DNA of 19,189 bases from an uncultured Prevotella sp. (GCA_934183135.1 CAKPRX010000040.1:1-19189), one strand, 5' to 3'. Numbered from the stretch's first letter, positions 1 through 7,297 are shown. Notes: generated by a model not told the origin, from the letters alone. Numbers and translations: made by a program.

Positions 1-1
1 G

Positions 2-74
<73 letters not shown>

Positions 75-88
75 ATTAACAGTGGTTG

Positions 89-120
89 CAAAGGTAAGCC
101 AAAATATCGAAATGGCCAAA
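89..120 (-). promoter_or_regulatory. Bacteroidetes-type promoter of tRNA-Gly
   Basis: On the minus strand there is TTTG (117-120), a 20-base spacer, then TACCTTTG (89-96), an exact match to the -33/-7 consensus TTTG / TAnnTTTG of Bacteroidetes primary sigma factor promoters. The -7 box lies 14 bases upstream of the mature tRNA 5' end, leaving room for a leader of only a few bases. Confidence 0.8.
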
Positions 121-475
121 CGTTTTACAGTTTTTATATATTCGCCCTGTCACCGCGATGGTTTCGGGGAGTGTGGGAACCCGTGAGCGGCGGCCCCCAA
201 GCCCCCCAAGGGGGTGTACAGTACCCAATGGAAGGAATGGAAAGCCATTCGGGAATAGCGGGGATTATTGCCCCATTCGCAGAGACCGCCTTTTTACTTT
301 TCAGAATCCTTTTTACCTTTTTACTTTTTTACTTTTCGCTGGCCGCGGTTACAATAAAACGGCGCGCGGGGCGTTATCTCTATATATATTAATAAGGTGG
401 AGGGCCGCCGGCCGGGCCACCGCTCTTACCGTGATGATGAAGACAGACAGAACCTACACCCCCGCACCCCTGCGC
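121..475. other. Intergenic region with C/G-rich and T-rich repeats
   Basis: No convincing gene. It holds a run of C-tracts followed by a G-tract (194-214, able to fold CCCCC against GGGGG), a small perfect hairpin GAATGG-AAAG-CCATTC near 235-251, a T-rich repeat (291-336) also found inverted at 3480-3530, and a TA-rich stretch near 375-392. An open frame runs through here into the phosphatase gene, but its translation is low-complexity and unlike the family, so I treat it as non-coding. I see no TAnnTTTG promoter for the downstream gene. Confidence 0.6.
291..336 (+). repeat. T-rich dispersed repeat, copy 1
   Basis: A block made of CTTTTTACYTTT-like units around the core CAGAATCCTTTTTACC. 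The core recurs in inverted orientation at 3480-3530 as CAAAATCCTTTTTACC. The two copies share roughly 28 to 30 aligned bases with few differences. It is probably a member of a family dispersed through the genome, but only two copies can be seen here. Confidence 0.55.
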
Positions 476-958
476 ATGCCCTGCAGCATGCTCTTTGTAT
501 GTTTAGGCAATATATGCAGGTCGCCAGCGGCCCAGGCCGTCATGGAGCAGATGGCCGACCGGGCCGGACTGGGTGACCGGATAACCGTAGACTCGGCCGG
601 GGTGGGCGCTTGGCATGTGGGGCAGTTGCCCGATGTCCGTATGCGCCGCCACGGAGCCCGCCGCGGCTATGCCGTAGACCACCGCGCCCGCCAGTTTGTG
701 CCGGCCGACTTCGACCGCTTCGACTATGTCGTCGTGATGGACGAGGGCAACTACCGCGCCATCAGTGCCCAGGCCCGCGGCGATGCCGACCGGGCCAAGA
801 TAGTGCGTATGAGCAGCTACCTGCCTGCCGGCGGACGCTACGACTCGGTGCCCGACCCCTACTATGGCGGCGACAGCGACTTCGAGCTGGCCCTCGACCT
901 CATCGAGGCAGCCTGTAGCCGTATGCTGCAATCTGCTGTACCCCTTGACAACCATTAA
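476..958 (+). CDS. Low-molecular-weight protein tyrosine phosphatase
   Basis: Cytosolic phosphatase that removes phosphate from protein phosphotyrosine through a cysteinyl-phosphate intermediate. With the start at 476 the protein has 160 residues, near the usual 150-160. The signature CLGNICRSP gives the P-loop C-x5-R (Cys9, Arg15), and the C-terminal PDPYYGG supplies the general acid (Asp127) of the family DPY motif. In-frame ATGs at 434 and 488 are alternatives: 488 puts Met two residues before FVCLGN, while 434 adds 14 residues with no family match. No clear Shine-Dalgarno. The phosphoesterase gene follows after 15 bases, so the two are probably co-transcribed. In many bacteria such enzymes reverse tyrosine kinases that control capsule or exopolysaccharide export. 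No kinase is visible here, so a link to the polysaccharide operon 7 kb away is only speculation. Confidence 0.93.
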   Translation: MPCSMLFVCLGNICRSPAAQAVMEQMADRAGLGDRITVDSAGVGAWHVGQLPDVRMRRHGARRGYAVDHRARQFVPADFDRFDYVVVMDEGNYRAISAQARGDADRAKIVRMSSYLPAGGRYDSVPDPYYGGDSDFELALDLIEAACSRMLQSAVPLDNH

Positions 959-973
959 GAACCCATTACAGAT

Positions 974-1999
974 ATGAAGCTAACTATGCAGACACTCCGT
1001 ACTGCCCTTACCCTGCTGGCCCTTACCCTCGCGGTGACCGGCACGCGGGCCCAGAAACTCAAGTTTAACAAGAATGGCGAGTTCAAGATAGTCCAGTTTA
1101 CCGACCTGCACTATCAGAGCCAGAACCCCCGTTCGCGCGTGGCGCTCCGCTGTATCGACTCCGTGGTCCGGGCCGAGCGCCCCGACCTGGTAGTGTTCGA
1201 CGGCGACAACATCTACTCGCGGCCGGCCGACAGCGCCATGTACCACATCATCCGCTGCATCGAGCGCCACCGCGTACCTTACGTGCTGCTCTTTGGCAAT
1301 CACGACGAGGAGCAGGGGCTCAGCCGCGCCCAGCTCTACGACATAGCCCGCACGGGCCGCCACAACCTGCAGCCCGACCGCCACGGCTCGTCCTCGCCCG
1401 ACTATGTGCTCACCATCGCCGGCAGCCGGTCGGCGGCCCCCTCGGCCCTGCTGTACTGCATGGACTCGGGCAGCTATACCCCCATCAAGCGCGTAGGCAC
1501 CTACGCCTGGATGACCTCTGACCAGGTACAGTGGTACCGCAGCCAGAGTGCCGCCTACACCGCCGCCAACGCCGGCAAGCCGGTGCCGGCCCTGGCCTTC
1601 TTCCACATCCCCCTGCCCGAGTTTGCCACCGCCGCGTCGGCCGAGGGCAACGTGCTGATAGGCCACCGTCTGGAGAAGTCGTGCCCGCCCATCCTGAACA
1701 GCGGTCTCTTTACGGCCATGAAGGAGGGTGGCGACGTGATGGGCATCTTCTGCGGACACGACCACGACAACGACTACACCACCCTGTACTACGATATCCT
1801 GCTGGGCTACGGCCGCTTCTCGGGCGGCAACACCGAGTACAACCATCTGCCCAACGGAGCCCGCGTCATAGTGCTCCACGAGGGCCAGCGGCGCTTTGAC
1901 ACCTGGATACGCACCCGCAAGGGTGGGGTAGAGCTGCGCACCACCTATCCCGACAGCTATCAGAAAGACGACTGGCGCAAGCGGCCCGTCGAGGAGTAG
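974..1999 (+). CDS. Secreted calcineurin-like metallophosphoesterase
   Basis: 341-residue exported metal-dependent phosphoesterase. Residues 1-26 form a signal peptide ending GTRA before QKLKF. The dimetal site motifs appear in family order: TDLHY (Asp44, His46), DGDN (Asp76, Asp78), GNHDE (Asn109-His110), then FFHIPLPEF and CGHDHDND near the C-terminus, each supplying histidine ligands. The pattern resembles the purple acid phosphatase / Dcr2-like branch of periplasmic phosphodiesterases. The substrate cannot be read from sequence. Phosphomonoesters, nucleotides or phospholipid head groups are all possible. The start at 974 gives the best signal peptide; a second ATG at 986 would still leave one. 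It sits 15 bases behind the tyrosine phosphatase gene. No strong intrinsic terminator follows. Confidence 0.92.
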   Translation: MKLTMQTLRTALTLLALTLAVTGTRAQKLKFNKNGEFKIVQFTDLHYQSQNPRSRVALRCIDSVVRAERPDLVVFDGDNIYSRPADSAMYHIIRCIERHRVPYVLLFGNHDEEQGLSRAQLYDIARTGRHNLQPDRHGSSSPDYVLTIAGSRSAAPSALLYCMDSGSYTPIKRVGTYAWMTSDQVQWYRSQSAAYTAANAGKPVPALAFFHIPLPEFATAASAEGNVLIGHRLEKSCPPILNSGLFTAMKEGGDVMGIFCGHDHDNDYTTLYYDILLGYGRFSGGNTEYNHLPNGARVIVLHEGQRRFDTWIRTRKGGVELRTTYPDSYQKDDWRKRPVEE

Positions 2000-2114
2000 C
2001 CACGCAGTAGGCAGTCCCGTCCTCTCCGCGGCGCCCAGGCCAGCCTGTACACTGCCAGGCGGCGTGGGCACCGCGTCTTTTTATGACATTTTCCGAAAGT
2101 TTTGCCCCAAAAGT

Positions 2115-2145
2115 TTTGCCCGTTGCCCTAAAACCGCTACCTTTG
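2115..2145 (+). promoter_or_regulatory. Promoter of the alcohol dehydrogenase gene
   Basis: TTTG at 2115-2118, a 19-base spacer and TACCTTTG at 2138-2145 fit the Bacteroidetes promoter consensus exactly. It lies 110 bases upstream of the chosen start, giving a leader of about 100 bases. An in-frame small ORF (2170-2262, 30 codons) in this leader ends overlapping the start codon of the downstream gene in another frame. Confidence 0.75.
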
Positions 2146-2254
2146 TCCATGATAGGTGCGCCCAGGCACATGGCCACGCCCGCCGAGGGCACCGCGCACA
2201 CGTCTGCCACTAATAACACATACAAAAATCACTACAATATCAACAAAAACACTT

Positions 2255-3409
2255 ATGGTTAACAGATTTATCCTTAACGAAGTATCTTACTTCGGCCCTG
2301 GCGCCCGCAAGGAGTTGCCCGGTGTAGTAGCCCGGTTAGGCTTTAAGAAAGCCCTGGTAGTAACAGACAAAGGTCTGATGAAGTTTGGCGTGGCCAAGAT
2401 GGTTCTCGACGTGCTCGACGAGGCCCAGATACCCTACGCCGTGTACGACGAGGTGAAGCCCAACCCCACCGTGACCAACGTGAAGATGGGTGTCGAGGCC
2501 CTCAAGGCTGCCCAGGCCGACTTTATCGTGGCCATCGGTGGCGGAAGTTCTATGGACACCGCTAAGGGTATCGGTATCGTGAGCAACAATCCCGAGTTTG
2601 CCGACGTGGTATCCCTGGAGGGTGTGGCCGACACCAAGAAGAAGACCGTGCCCATCATAGCCCTGCCCACCACGGCCGGTACAGCTGCCGAGACCACCAT
2701 CAACTACGTCATCATCGACGAGAGCAAGCAGAAGAAGATGGTATGCGTAGACCCCAACGACATTCCCTGTGTGGCCATTGTCGATGCCGAGCTGATGTAC
2801 ACCCTGCCCAAGGGGCTCACCGCCGCCACGGGTATGGATGCCATGACCCATGCCATCGAGGGCCTTATCACCAAGGGTGCATGGGAGCTGAGCGATATGT
2901 TTGAGATCAAGGCCATCCAGATGATACACCGCTACCTGCCCATAGCCGTCGAGGAGCCCACCAATCCCGAGGGCCGCAACGGCATGGCCGTGGCCCAGTA
3001 CGTGGCCGGTATGGCCTTCTCTAACGTGGGTCTGGGCGTAGACCACGGCATGGCTCACCCCATGTCGGCGCTCCACGATGTGCCCCACGGAGTGGCTTGC
3101 GCCATCCTGTTGCCCACGGTGATGCGCTTCAATGCCCCTGCCGCCCTGGACAAGTACGTAGACATAGCCAAGGCGCTTGACGTTTACCGCGACGGAATGA
3201 CCAAGGAGGAGGCTGCCGACGCTGCCTGCACCGAGATAGAGAACCTGAGCCGCCGGGTGGGCATCCCCGCTCATCTGTCAGAGCTGGGCATCACCGAGAA
3301 GGACATCGACGCCCTGGCCGACCAGGCCATCGTAGACGTATGTACACCGGGCAACCCCCGCGAGGTGACCCGCGACGACATAGTAGCCCTCTACAAGCAG
3401 ATACTGTAA
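2255..3409 (+). CDS. fucO: Iron-containing alcohol dehydrogenase, lactaldehyde reductase-like
   Basis: 384-residue cytosolic group III alcohol dehydrogenase, closely resembling E. coli FucO (about 382 residues), which reduces L-lactaldehyde to 1,2-propanediol with NADH after fucose or rhamnose breakdown. An N-terminal nucleotide-binding region contains AIGGGSSMDTAK (93-104). The helical domain carries the Fe(II) ligands Asp195 and His199 in GMDAMTHAIEG, His264 in VDHGMAHP and His278 in DVPHGVA. The C-terminus has DVCTPGNPREVT, matching DVCTGGNPREAT of FucO. The start at 2255 (MVNRFILNE) aligns with FucO; the frame is open upstream but that extension is unlike the family. The gene stands alone between its promoter and a terminator, with no fucose isomerase, kinase or aldolase in the window, so the physiological substrate (lactaldehyde, glycolaldehyde or another aldehyde) is inferred. 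Confidence 0.93.
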   Translation: MVNRFILNEVSYFGPGARKELPGVVARLGFKKALVVTDKGLMKFGVAKMVLDVLDEAQIPYAVYDEVKPNPTVTNVKMGVEALKAAQADFIVAIGGGSSMDTAKGIGIVSNNPEFADVVSLEGVADTKKKTVPIIALPTTAGTAAETTINYVIIDESKQKKMVCVDPNDIPCVAIVDAELMYTLPKGLTAATGMDAMTHAIEGLITKGAWELSDMFEIKAIQMIHRYLPIAVEEPTNPEGRNGMAVAQYVAGMAFSNVGLGVDHGMAHPMSALHDVPHGVACAILLPTVMRFNAPAALDKYVDIAKALDVYRDGMTKEEAADAACTEIENLSRRVGIPAHLSELGITEKDIDALADQAIVDVCTPGNPREVTRDDIVALYKQIL

Positions 3410-3434
3410 CCCCTGGTTACTATAGCGTTATAAC

Positions 3435-3480
3435 TGAGCGCGGACATGGCCATAGCTGTGTCCGCGCTCACGGCGTTTTT
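3435..3480 (+). terminator. Intrinsic terminator after the alcohol dehydrogenase gene
   Basis: A perfect 12-bp stem TGAGCGCGGACA (3435-3446) pairs with TGTCCGCGCTCA (3459-3470) around a 12-base loop, followed within 6 bases by TTTTT (3476-3480). It begins 26 bases after the stop codon. Confidence 0.88.
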
Positions 3481-3530
3481 AAAGGTAAAAAGGATTTTGA
3501 AAGGTAAAAATGTAAAAGGGCAAAAAGGTA
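3480..3530 (-). repeat. T-rich dispersed repeat, copy 2 (inverted)
   Basis: Reads AAAGGTAAAAAGGATTTTGA on the plus strand. Its reverse complement matches the core of the block at 291-336 (CARAATCCTTTTTACC with flanking TTTTTACYTTT). It abuts the T-run of the terminator at 3476-3480. Confidence 0.55.
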
Positions 3531-3596
3531 AAGGCGCTGCCAGAAGGTGTGCGCGACAGTGAACGTGTGACGGCTGTGTGTTGTAAATAATTTTCT

Positions 3597-3620
3597 GAAA
3601 ATGTATAAAAGTACATTTTC
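3597..3620. repeat. Perfect 9-bp inverted repeat
   Basis: GAAAATGTA (3597-3605), spacer TAAAAG, TACATTTTC (3612-3620). It lies in the gene-free region and could be a small hairpin or a dimeric regulator's operator. No gene starts nearby. Confidence 0.6.
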
Positions 3621-3730
3621 GGTCTTCGGCCGCCGGGCGAGGGCTTTTTGGCCTTCTGTGTTTCGTCTGTACGCTCGCCGAGTGGGTGGCGGTGACGAAA
3701 ACGGCAATTTTCTGACCACCCGGAAACCGT

Positions 3731-3797
3731 CATTTTTTCGCTCGCGATGGTCATTAGAAACGTAATGACCATCGCGAGCACAAAAATGACCATCGCG
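3731..3797. repeat. Long hairpin plus third copy of its arm
   Basis: A perfect 17-bp inverted repeat, GCTCGCGATGGTCATTA (3740-3756) and its complement at 3763-3779, surrounds the 6-base spacer GAAACG. After a two-base mismatch the stem continues for 7 bp (CATTTTT 3731-3737 with AAAAATG 3782-3788). The right arm sequence AATGACCATCGCG then recurs as a direct copy at 3785-3797. The stem is not followed by a T-run, so it does not look like a terminator. Confidence 0.85.
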
Positions 3798-4142
3798 GCG
3801 ACTCCGTAAACCGACCCTCGGAAGAGCCGAAAATAGCGGCCCAAGAGGCGTTAAATGCCGTCGTTTTGTAAAAGGTTGTTACTTTTGCGCCCCTTGCGGT
3901 GCCCCAAAACAGCCCCGATGGCCCCAAAATTCGTCCTGGTTTGTCGAATTTTTCCGGAAATTACGCCCCGAAAAGAGGTTGTTACGACGGTATATTTGCC
4001 TGTTGGCCGAATTAATTTAGTGCATACTCGGTTCTGCCAATGGGCTTTTTGTTAAAAAAAATACGTATTGCAGAATACAGTCCTTGTACTCTTGCAAAGT
4101 ATAGTCGAACAGCCTCTTCTCGCTATCAATGCTCTCTGTTAC

Positions 4143-4192
4143 TATTATTATCCTACGACTTGCTTTTGTGAATAATTAAAAGTCTGCCAATT
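4143..4192 (+). repeat. Left 50-bp inverted repeat flanking the GH115 gene
   Basis: Begins TATTATTATCCTACGAC and continues through GAATAATTAAAAGTCTG to AATT. It matches the reverse complement of 7248-7297 at 45 of 50 positions (my base-by-base comparison), with no gap. Similarity stops at both edges apart from a few AT-rich bases. It lies 23 bases beyond the stop codon of the GH115 gene and outside any coding region. Confidence 0.85.
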
Positions 4193-4215
4193 CAGGCAAT
4201 TATACAAAATGAGAA

Positions 4216-7155
4216 CTATTTTTGATATACGGCAATTTGATCGATGACTATGCCGTCGTCAATAGCCTCCACCGTCAGCCTGTGCTGCTCATCGCGGCCG
4301 ATAGGGAGTATGATGCGGCGCAAGGCTTGGTTGCGCATCACGTTCTCTTTCCATTCATACGAACCGACAACGGCTGCGTAGTCGATGAGGGCCGACTGCT
4401 TGCCGTCGAGAGTAACGCGCACACGGAGTTTGTTGCCGTCGATGGGATGGCTGGGGTACATACGCAGCTCCACACACACGTTGCCTTTTGTTGTTGCGTT
4501 GAACTCATATATGCCCTGGCCGCCTTTTGCCAGTGCGGCGGCTTTTCCTTCATAACCGAGCATCTCGCATGGAGCGAGCTGTCCCGACACGGCATCTGTG
4601 GCATTGAAGAAGGCGAGCGGAACGGTGTCCTGCGGCAATGGCGTGTTGACAGTGGTGTGCCTTAGCGGCTGGAAGACAGCCAGCTCGCGTGGGCGCATAT
4701 CCATAATGTTGTTCCACTTGCCGTTGTTGTTGTACCCCTTGTTGTAACGGCGTGTCATATCGGCTATGCTGTCGTAGGCAGCGTCGCTCTCGCTCCATTG
4801 AGCCAGCCCATGTCGTGCCAGCTCGCCTATGATGAGCTTGCGGTTCATCTGTGTGGCTCCCTGCACGGGATATTTTATCAGCTGATAGAACTCGTCTTTT
4901 TTCTGTTCTGCCACCGAAGCGAATATATTCTCCACTTTGTCCGACAAATCTTTATATTTGTCGAGGCGCGAGCGCATATGGCTCTCGCTCCATCCGAGTC
5001 CCTTCACCGTTTCCCAGTCGCCGACAGGCCACTCCAGCGTGCGCGTGCCACCCATGTGCTCGGGCTTGCGTTCGTAAGCCAGTCGGTAGAACTCGGACAT
5101 TATGCCTGTCAGTACTCCTCCGTCTTTCTTGCCGAACTCGCGGCAGAGAAACTGGTTGAGGTGTCCGTTCACTCCAAGCCGGCGCACCGAGTCTATGTCC
5201 CATGCCATGTCGAGGAACAGCTCTGTGAGATACTCATCGGGTTTTATGTCGCCGACATTCAGTATCCACTCATGCTGTATGCCGCGGTCGTATGCCAGGT
5301 TCATCTGTTGCTGTAGTTGTGCTGGCGACGAAGAGCCGAGCCACAGATAGTCGTGCGGTTTGCCGTAGTAGCTCACATGATAGTATATGGCGTTGCCGCC
5401 GCGGCGTGCCCGTTCCTCTGCTGTCGGGAAATGGCGTATGTAGCCGAAGTTGTCGTCGCACCACATGAGTGTCACGTCGTCGGGCACTTTCAGTCCTGCG
5501 TTGTACACGTTGAGCACTTCCTTGTATGGTACGAACACCTGCGGAACCTTGGTTATGTCGTTGTTGACATATTTGCGCAGCATGGCGCGTTGCACCTTGA
5601 ACACAGAGTCGAGCACTGCCTTCTGCTGGTCCACGGTCTTGGCGCCATTCATCGCTCCGTCGTGTACGCCACGCATACCGATAGTATATAGTATAGGTTG
5701 CTTGCCTACTTCCTTCATGCGTGCTTCCCAAAAGTCTATCACCCCCTGGCGGTTGTGTACGAAGTCGTAGTCGCCCTTGCCGCGTCGCGGCCACTCGCCG
5801 GCAGTGGAGCACGCCATTGGCTCGCAGTGGGAGCCGCCCACATATATGCCGTATTTCAGCGCCACTTCGCGGTTGCCCTTGGTGAGGAAGAACGGTTGTG
5901 ACACCTCGTGCATAGGTGGCCAGTAGGAGTTGGCACGCAGACGCAGCATAAGCTCGAAGATGCGGGCTGTGGTCTTCGGTCCGATGACTCCCTTGCCGAG
6001 GCCAGGCTCATAGGTCTTGTAGGCCCATGGGTTGAGCCCCCAGTCCTCGTCGTTGATAAAGATGCCACGGTATGGCACTGTAGGCTGCTGCCTGTCGGTG
6101 TAGCCATTGGGCAGGGCAAATCCGGCACGTTTTTCAGGTGTGGCATCTGCCCACCATTCCCATGGCGACACGCCTATGAGGCGCGAGAGTTGCAGCAGGG
6201 CGTATGCCATGCCGTGTGAGTCGGCTGCTGTAATGTGTAGTTTCCCATTGCTCACATTTAGCGAAAAGCCCTCCCAGGGGAGCGAGTGGTCGAAGTCGAC
6301 GGTAATGAGTGCGCTGTCTCTTGTGCTGGTGCTTGTTATTCTCGATGACAGGACGGTGCGCAGATCGCCGTCAAGCATTTCAAGTGCCGTTGTGGCAACA
6401 GGGTCATGTTCCGGATCCATCCATACGCCCACCTCCGACTGGCTTCCGATGCGGAACGAGCGCTTCAGCTCTGGAGCCACATTGTCGAGAAACCACTGTT
6501 CGGCGTATGGCAGGTAGAGTCGGTGTCCGTCGGCATTGAGGTGAGCCCAGTCGCGTAAGGCCTGGAAGTAGCGGCTGCGGAAAGCGTCGTCGCGTACATG
6601 GATGGGGCAGTCCTTGCTGTAGTTGTTGAGCAGTGGCACGTTCATCTCGCGGCACATCTTGCGTATAATCTTGCCCACCTGCTTGAAGCCAACGCGCTCA
6701 TTGTTCCAGGGCGATACATATCCAATACGTGCCTTTGGACAATGAGCGCGTATGTCTGAGATGAGCGCGCGTAGCGAGTCGGCGAACATGCGCAGCGAGT
6801 CGCGGTTGGCTTTGCACTTGTCGGCATCGTTGTGTCCGCCGATGATGAGGACATAGTCGGCATCCTTGTTTATCTGTCGGTAGCGTTGCAGGAACGACTG
6901 GCCGCACCATTCCTTGGTGCGGTCGAAAGCCACGCTGCTGCCGTTTTTGCCCACATTCTGATAGTCGAGGCCCAGCCGCTGGGCCATCAGGTAGTGCCAT
7001 GTCTCGGTATATGGTCGCTTGTGGTTTTCTACGTAGGAGTCGCCTATGACAGCGAGCTTGCCTGTGTTACTGTTTGCGTGTGTACAGATTCCAAACATGA
7101 GCATTGCTATCAGAAGCAGGCAGAATCTAAGTGCTGATTTCTTTTTCATTGACAT
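4216..7155 (-). CDS. Secreted SGNH esterase / GH115 alpha-glucuronidase fusion
   Basis: 979-residue exported two-enzyme protein. Residues 1-28 are a signal peptide (MKKKSALR then a hydrophobic core, ending THA). Residues 33-232 are an SGNH/GDSL hydrolase: GDS with nucleophile Ser40, glycine block NVGKNGSS, GGHND (Asn109), and DWAHLN (Asp202, His205). From about 235 the protein follows GH115: a beta N-terminal domain, then a catalytic barrel with PWEWWAD (331-337), YRGIFINDEDWG (362-373), ANSYWPPMHE (408-417) and GGSHCEPM, and a C-terminal beta domain. GH115 enzymes remove (4-O-methyl)glucuronic acid from xylan or related polymers; the esterase probably removes acyl groups from the same glycan. 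ATGs at 7155 and 7149 are both possible. It is the only plus/minus-opposed gene in the middle of the window, with AT-rich flanks, somewhat lower GC than neighbours, and 50-bp inverted repeats at both ends. Confidence 0.93.
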   Translation of the reverse strand: MSMKKKSALRFCLLLIAMLMFGICTHANSNTGKLAVIGDSYVENHKRPYTETWHYLMAQRLGLDYQNVGKNGSSVAFDRTKEWCGQSFLQRYRQINKDADYVLIIGGHNDADKCKANRDSLRMFADSLRALISDIRAHCPKARIGYVSPWNNERVGFKQVGKIIRKMCREMNVPLLNNYSKDCPIHVRDDAFRSRYFQALRDWAHLNADGHRLYLPYAEQWFLDNVAPELKRSFRIGSQSEVGVWMDPEHDPVATTALEMLDGDLRTVLSSRITSTSTRDSALITVDFDHSLPWEGFSLNVSNGKLHITAADSHGMAYALLQLSRLIGVSPWEWWADATPEKRAGFALPNGYTDRQQPTVPYRGIFINDEDWGLNPWAYKTYEPGLGKGVIGPKTTARIFELMLRLRANSYWPPMHEVSQPFFLTKGNREVALKYGIYVGGSHCEPMACSTAGEWPRRGKGDYDFVHNRQGVIDFWEARMKEVGKQPILYTIGMRGVHDGAMNGAKTVDQQKAVLDSVFKVQRAMLRKYVNNDITKVPQVFVPYKEVLNVYNAGLKVPDDVTLMWCDDNFGYIRHFPTAEERARRGGNAIYYHVSYYGKPHDYLWLGSSSPAQLQQQMNLAYDRGIQHEWILNVGDIKPDEYLTELFLDMAWDIDSVRRLGVNGHLNQFLCREFGKKDGGVLTGIMSEFYRLAYERKPEHMGGTRTLEWPVGDWETVKGLGWSESHMRSRLDKYKDLSDKVENIFASVAEQKKDEFYQLIKYPVQGATQMNRKLIIGELARHGLAQWSESDAAYDSIADMTRRYNKGYNNNGKWNNIMDMRPRELAVFQPLRHTTVNTPLPQDTVPLAFFNATDAVSGQLAPCEMLGYEGKAAALAKGGQGIYEFNATTKGNVCVELRMYPSHPIDGNKLRVRVTLDGKQSALIDYAAVVGSYEWKENVMRNQALRRIILPIGRDEQHRLTVEAIDDGIVIDQIAVYQK

Positions 7156-7178
7156 TTATTATTGTCCGCACATTTATG

Positions 7179-7209
7179 CAAATTACAATTGGATGCCATA
7201 CATTTGCAA
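7179..7209 (-). promoter_or_regulatory. Possible promoter of the GH115 gene
   Basis: On the minus strand TTG (7207-7209) is followed after about 21 bases by TAATTTG (7179-7185), one base short of TAnnTTTG. It lies 24 bases upstream of the start codon. A better -7 box, TACCTTTG, lies at 7380-7387 on the same strand but has no -33 match and sits outside the right inverted repeat. Either could serve. Confidence 0.35.
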
Positions 7210-7247
7210 GAAAATGTAGCGGACTGTTGATATTAATAATATCCTTA

Positions 7248-7297
7248 AATTAGCAGACTTTTAATTATTCATAAAAGCAGGTCGTTGGATAACAATA
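7248..7297 (-). repeat. Right 50-bp inverted repeat flanking the GH115 gene
   Basis: Reverse complement of the left copy at 4143-4192 with five substitutions in 50 bases; the longest uninterrupted match is the block TGAATAATTAAAAGTCTG. It starts 92 bases upstream of the GH115 start codon, so the pair encloses exactly that one gene. No direct duplication of flanking bases is evident outside the repeats. Confidence 0.85.

Larger units (their letters stand above)
3481..4142. other. Gene-free repeat-rich intergenic region
   Basis: No protein-coding frame here looks real: the longest translations are low in family signal and overlap repeats. Contents in order: the inverted T-rich repeat; a perfect 9-bp hairpin (3597-3620); a long hairpin with an extra direct copy of its arm (3731-3797); two plus-strand TAnnTTTG boxes (3880-3887 TACTTTTG, 3991-3998 TATATTTG) with no good -33 element; a perfect palindrome AATACGTATT (4060-4069) preceded by an A-run, which read from the minus strand is a weak hairpin followed by T residues and could end transcription of the GH115 gene. 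Confidence 0.6.

Noticed and set aside
158..475. N-terminal extension of the tyrosine phosphatase gene to a start at 158
   Set aside because: The extension crosses a T-rich repeat and C/G tracts, has no family similarity, and would place a cytosolic enzyme behind a hydrophobic stretch.
980..2071. 363-codon open frame on the minus strand
   Set aside because: Antisense shadow of the metallophosphoesterase gene, which has intact catalytic motifs and a signal peptide.
2043..2082. Terminator after the phosphoesterase gene
   Set aside because: The hairpin GCCTG/CAGGC is short and lies about 18 bases from the T-run, too far for an intrinsic terminator.
3597..3797. CRISPR array
   Set aside because: The repeated elements are inverted or only a few copies and are not regularly spaced; no cas genes are present.
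3855..4055. 66-codon plus-strand frame in the repeat-rich region
   Set aside because: It begins upstream of a promoter-like box, has no recognisable domain and unbalanced composition.
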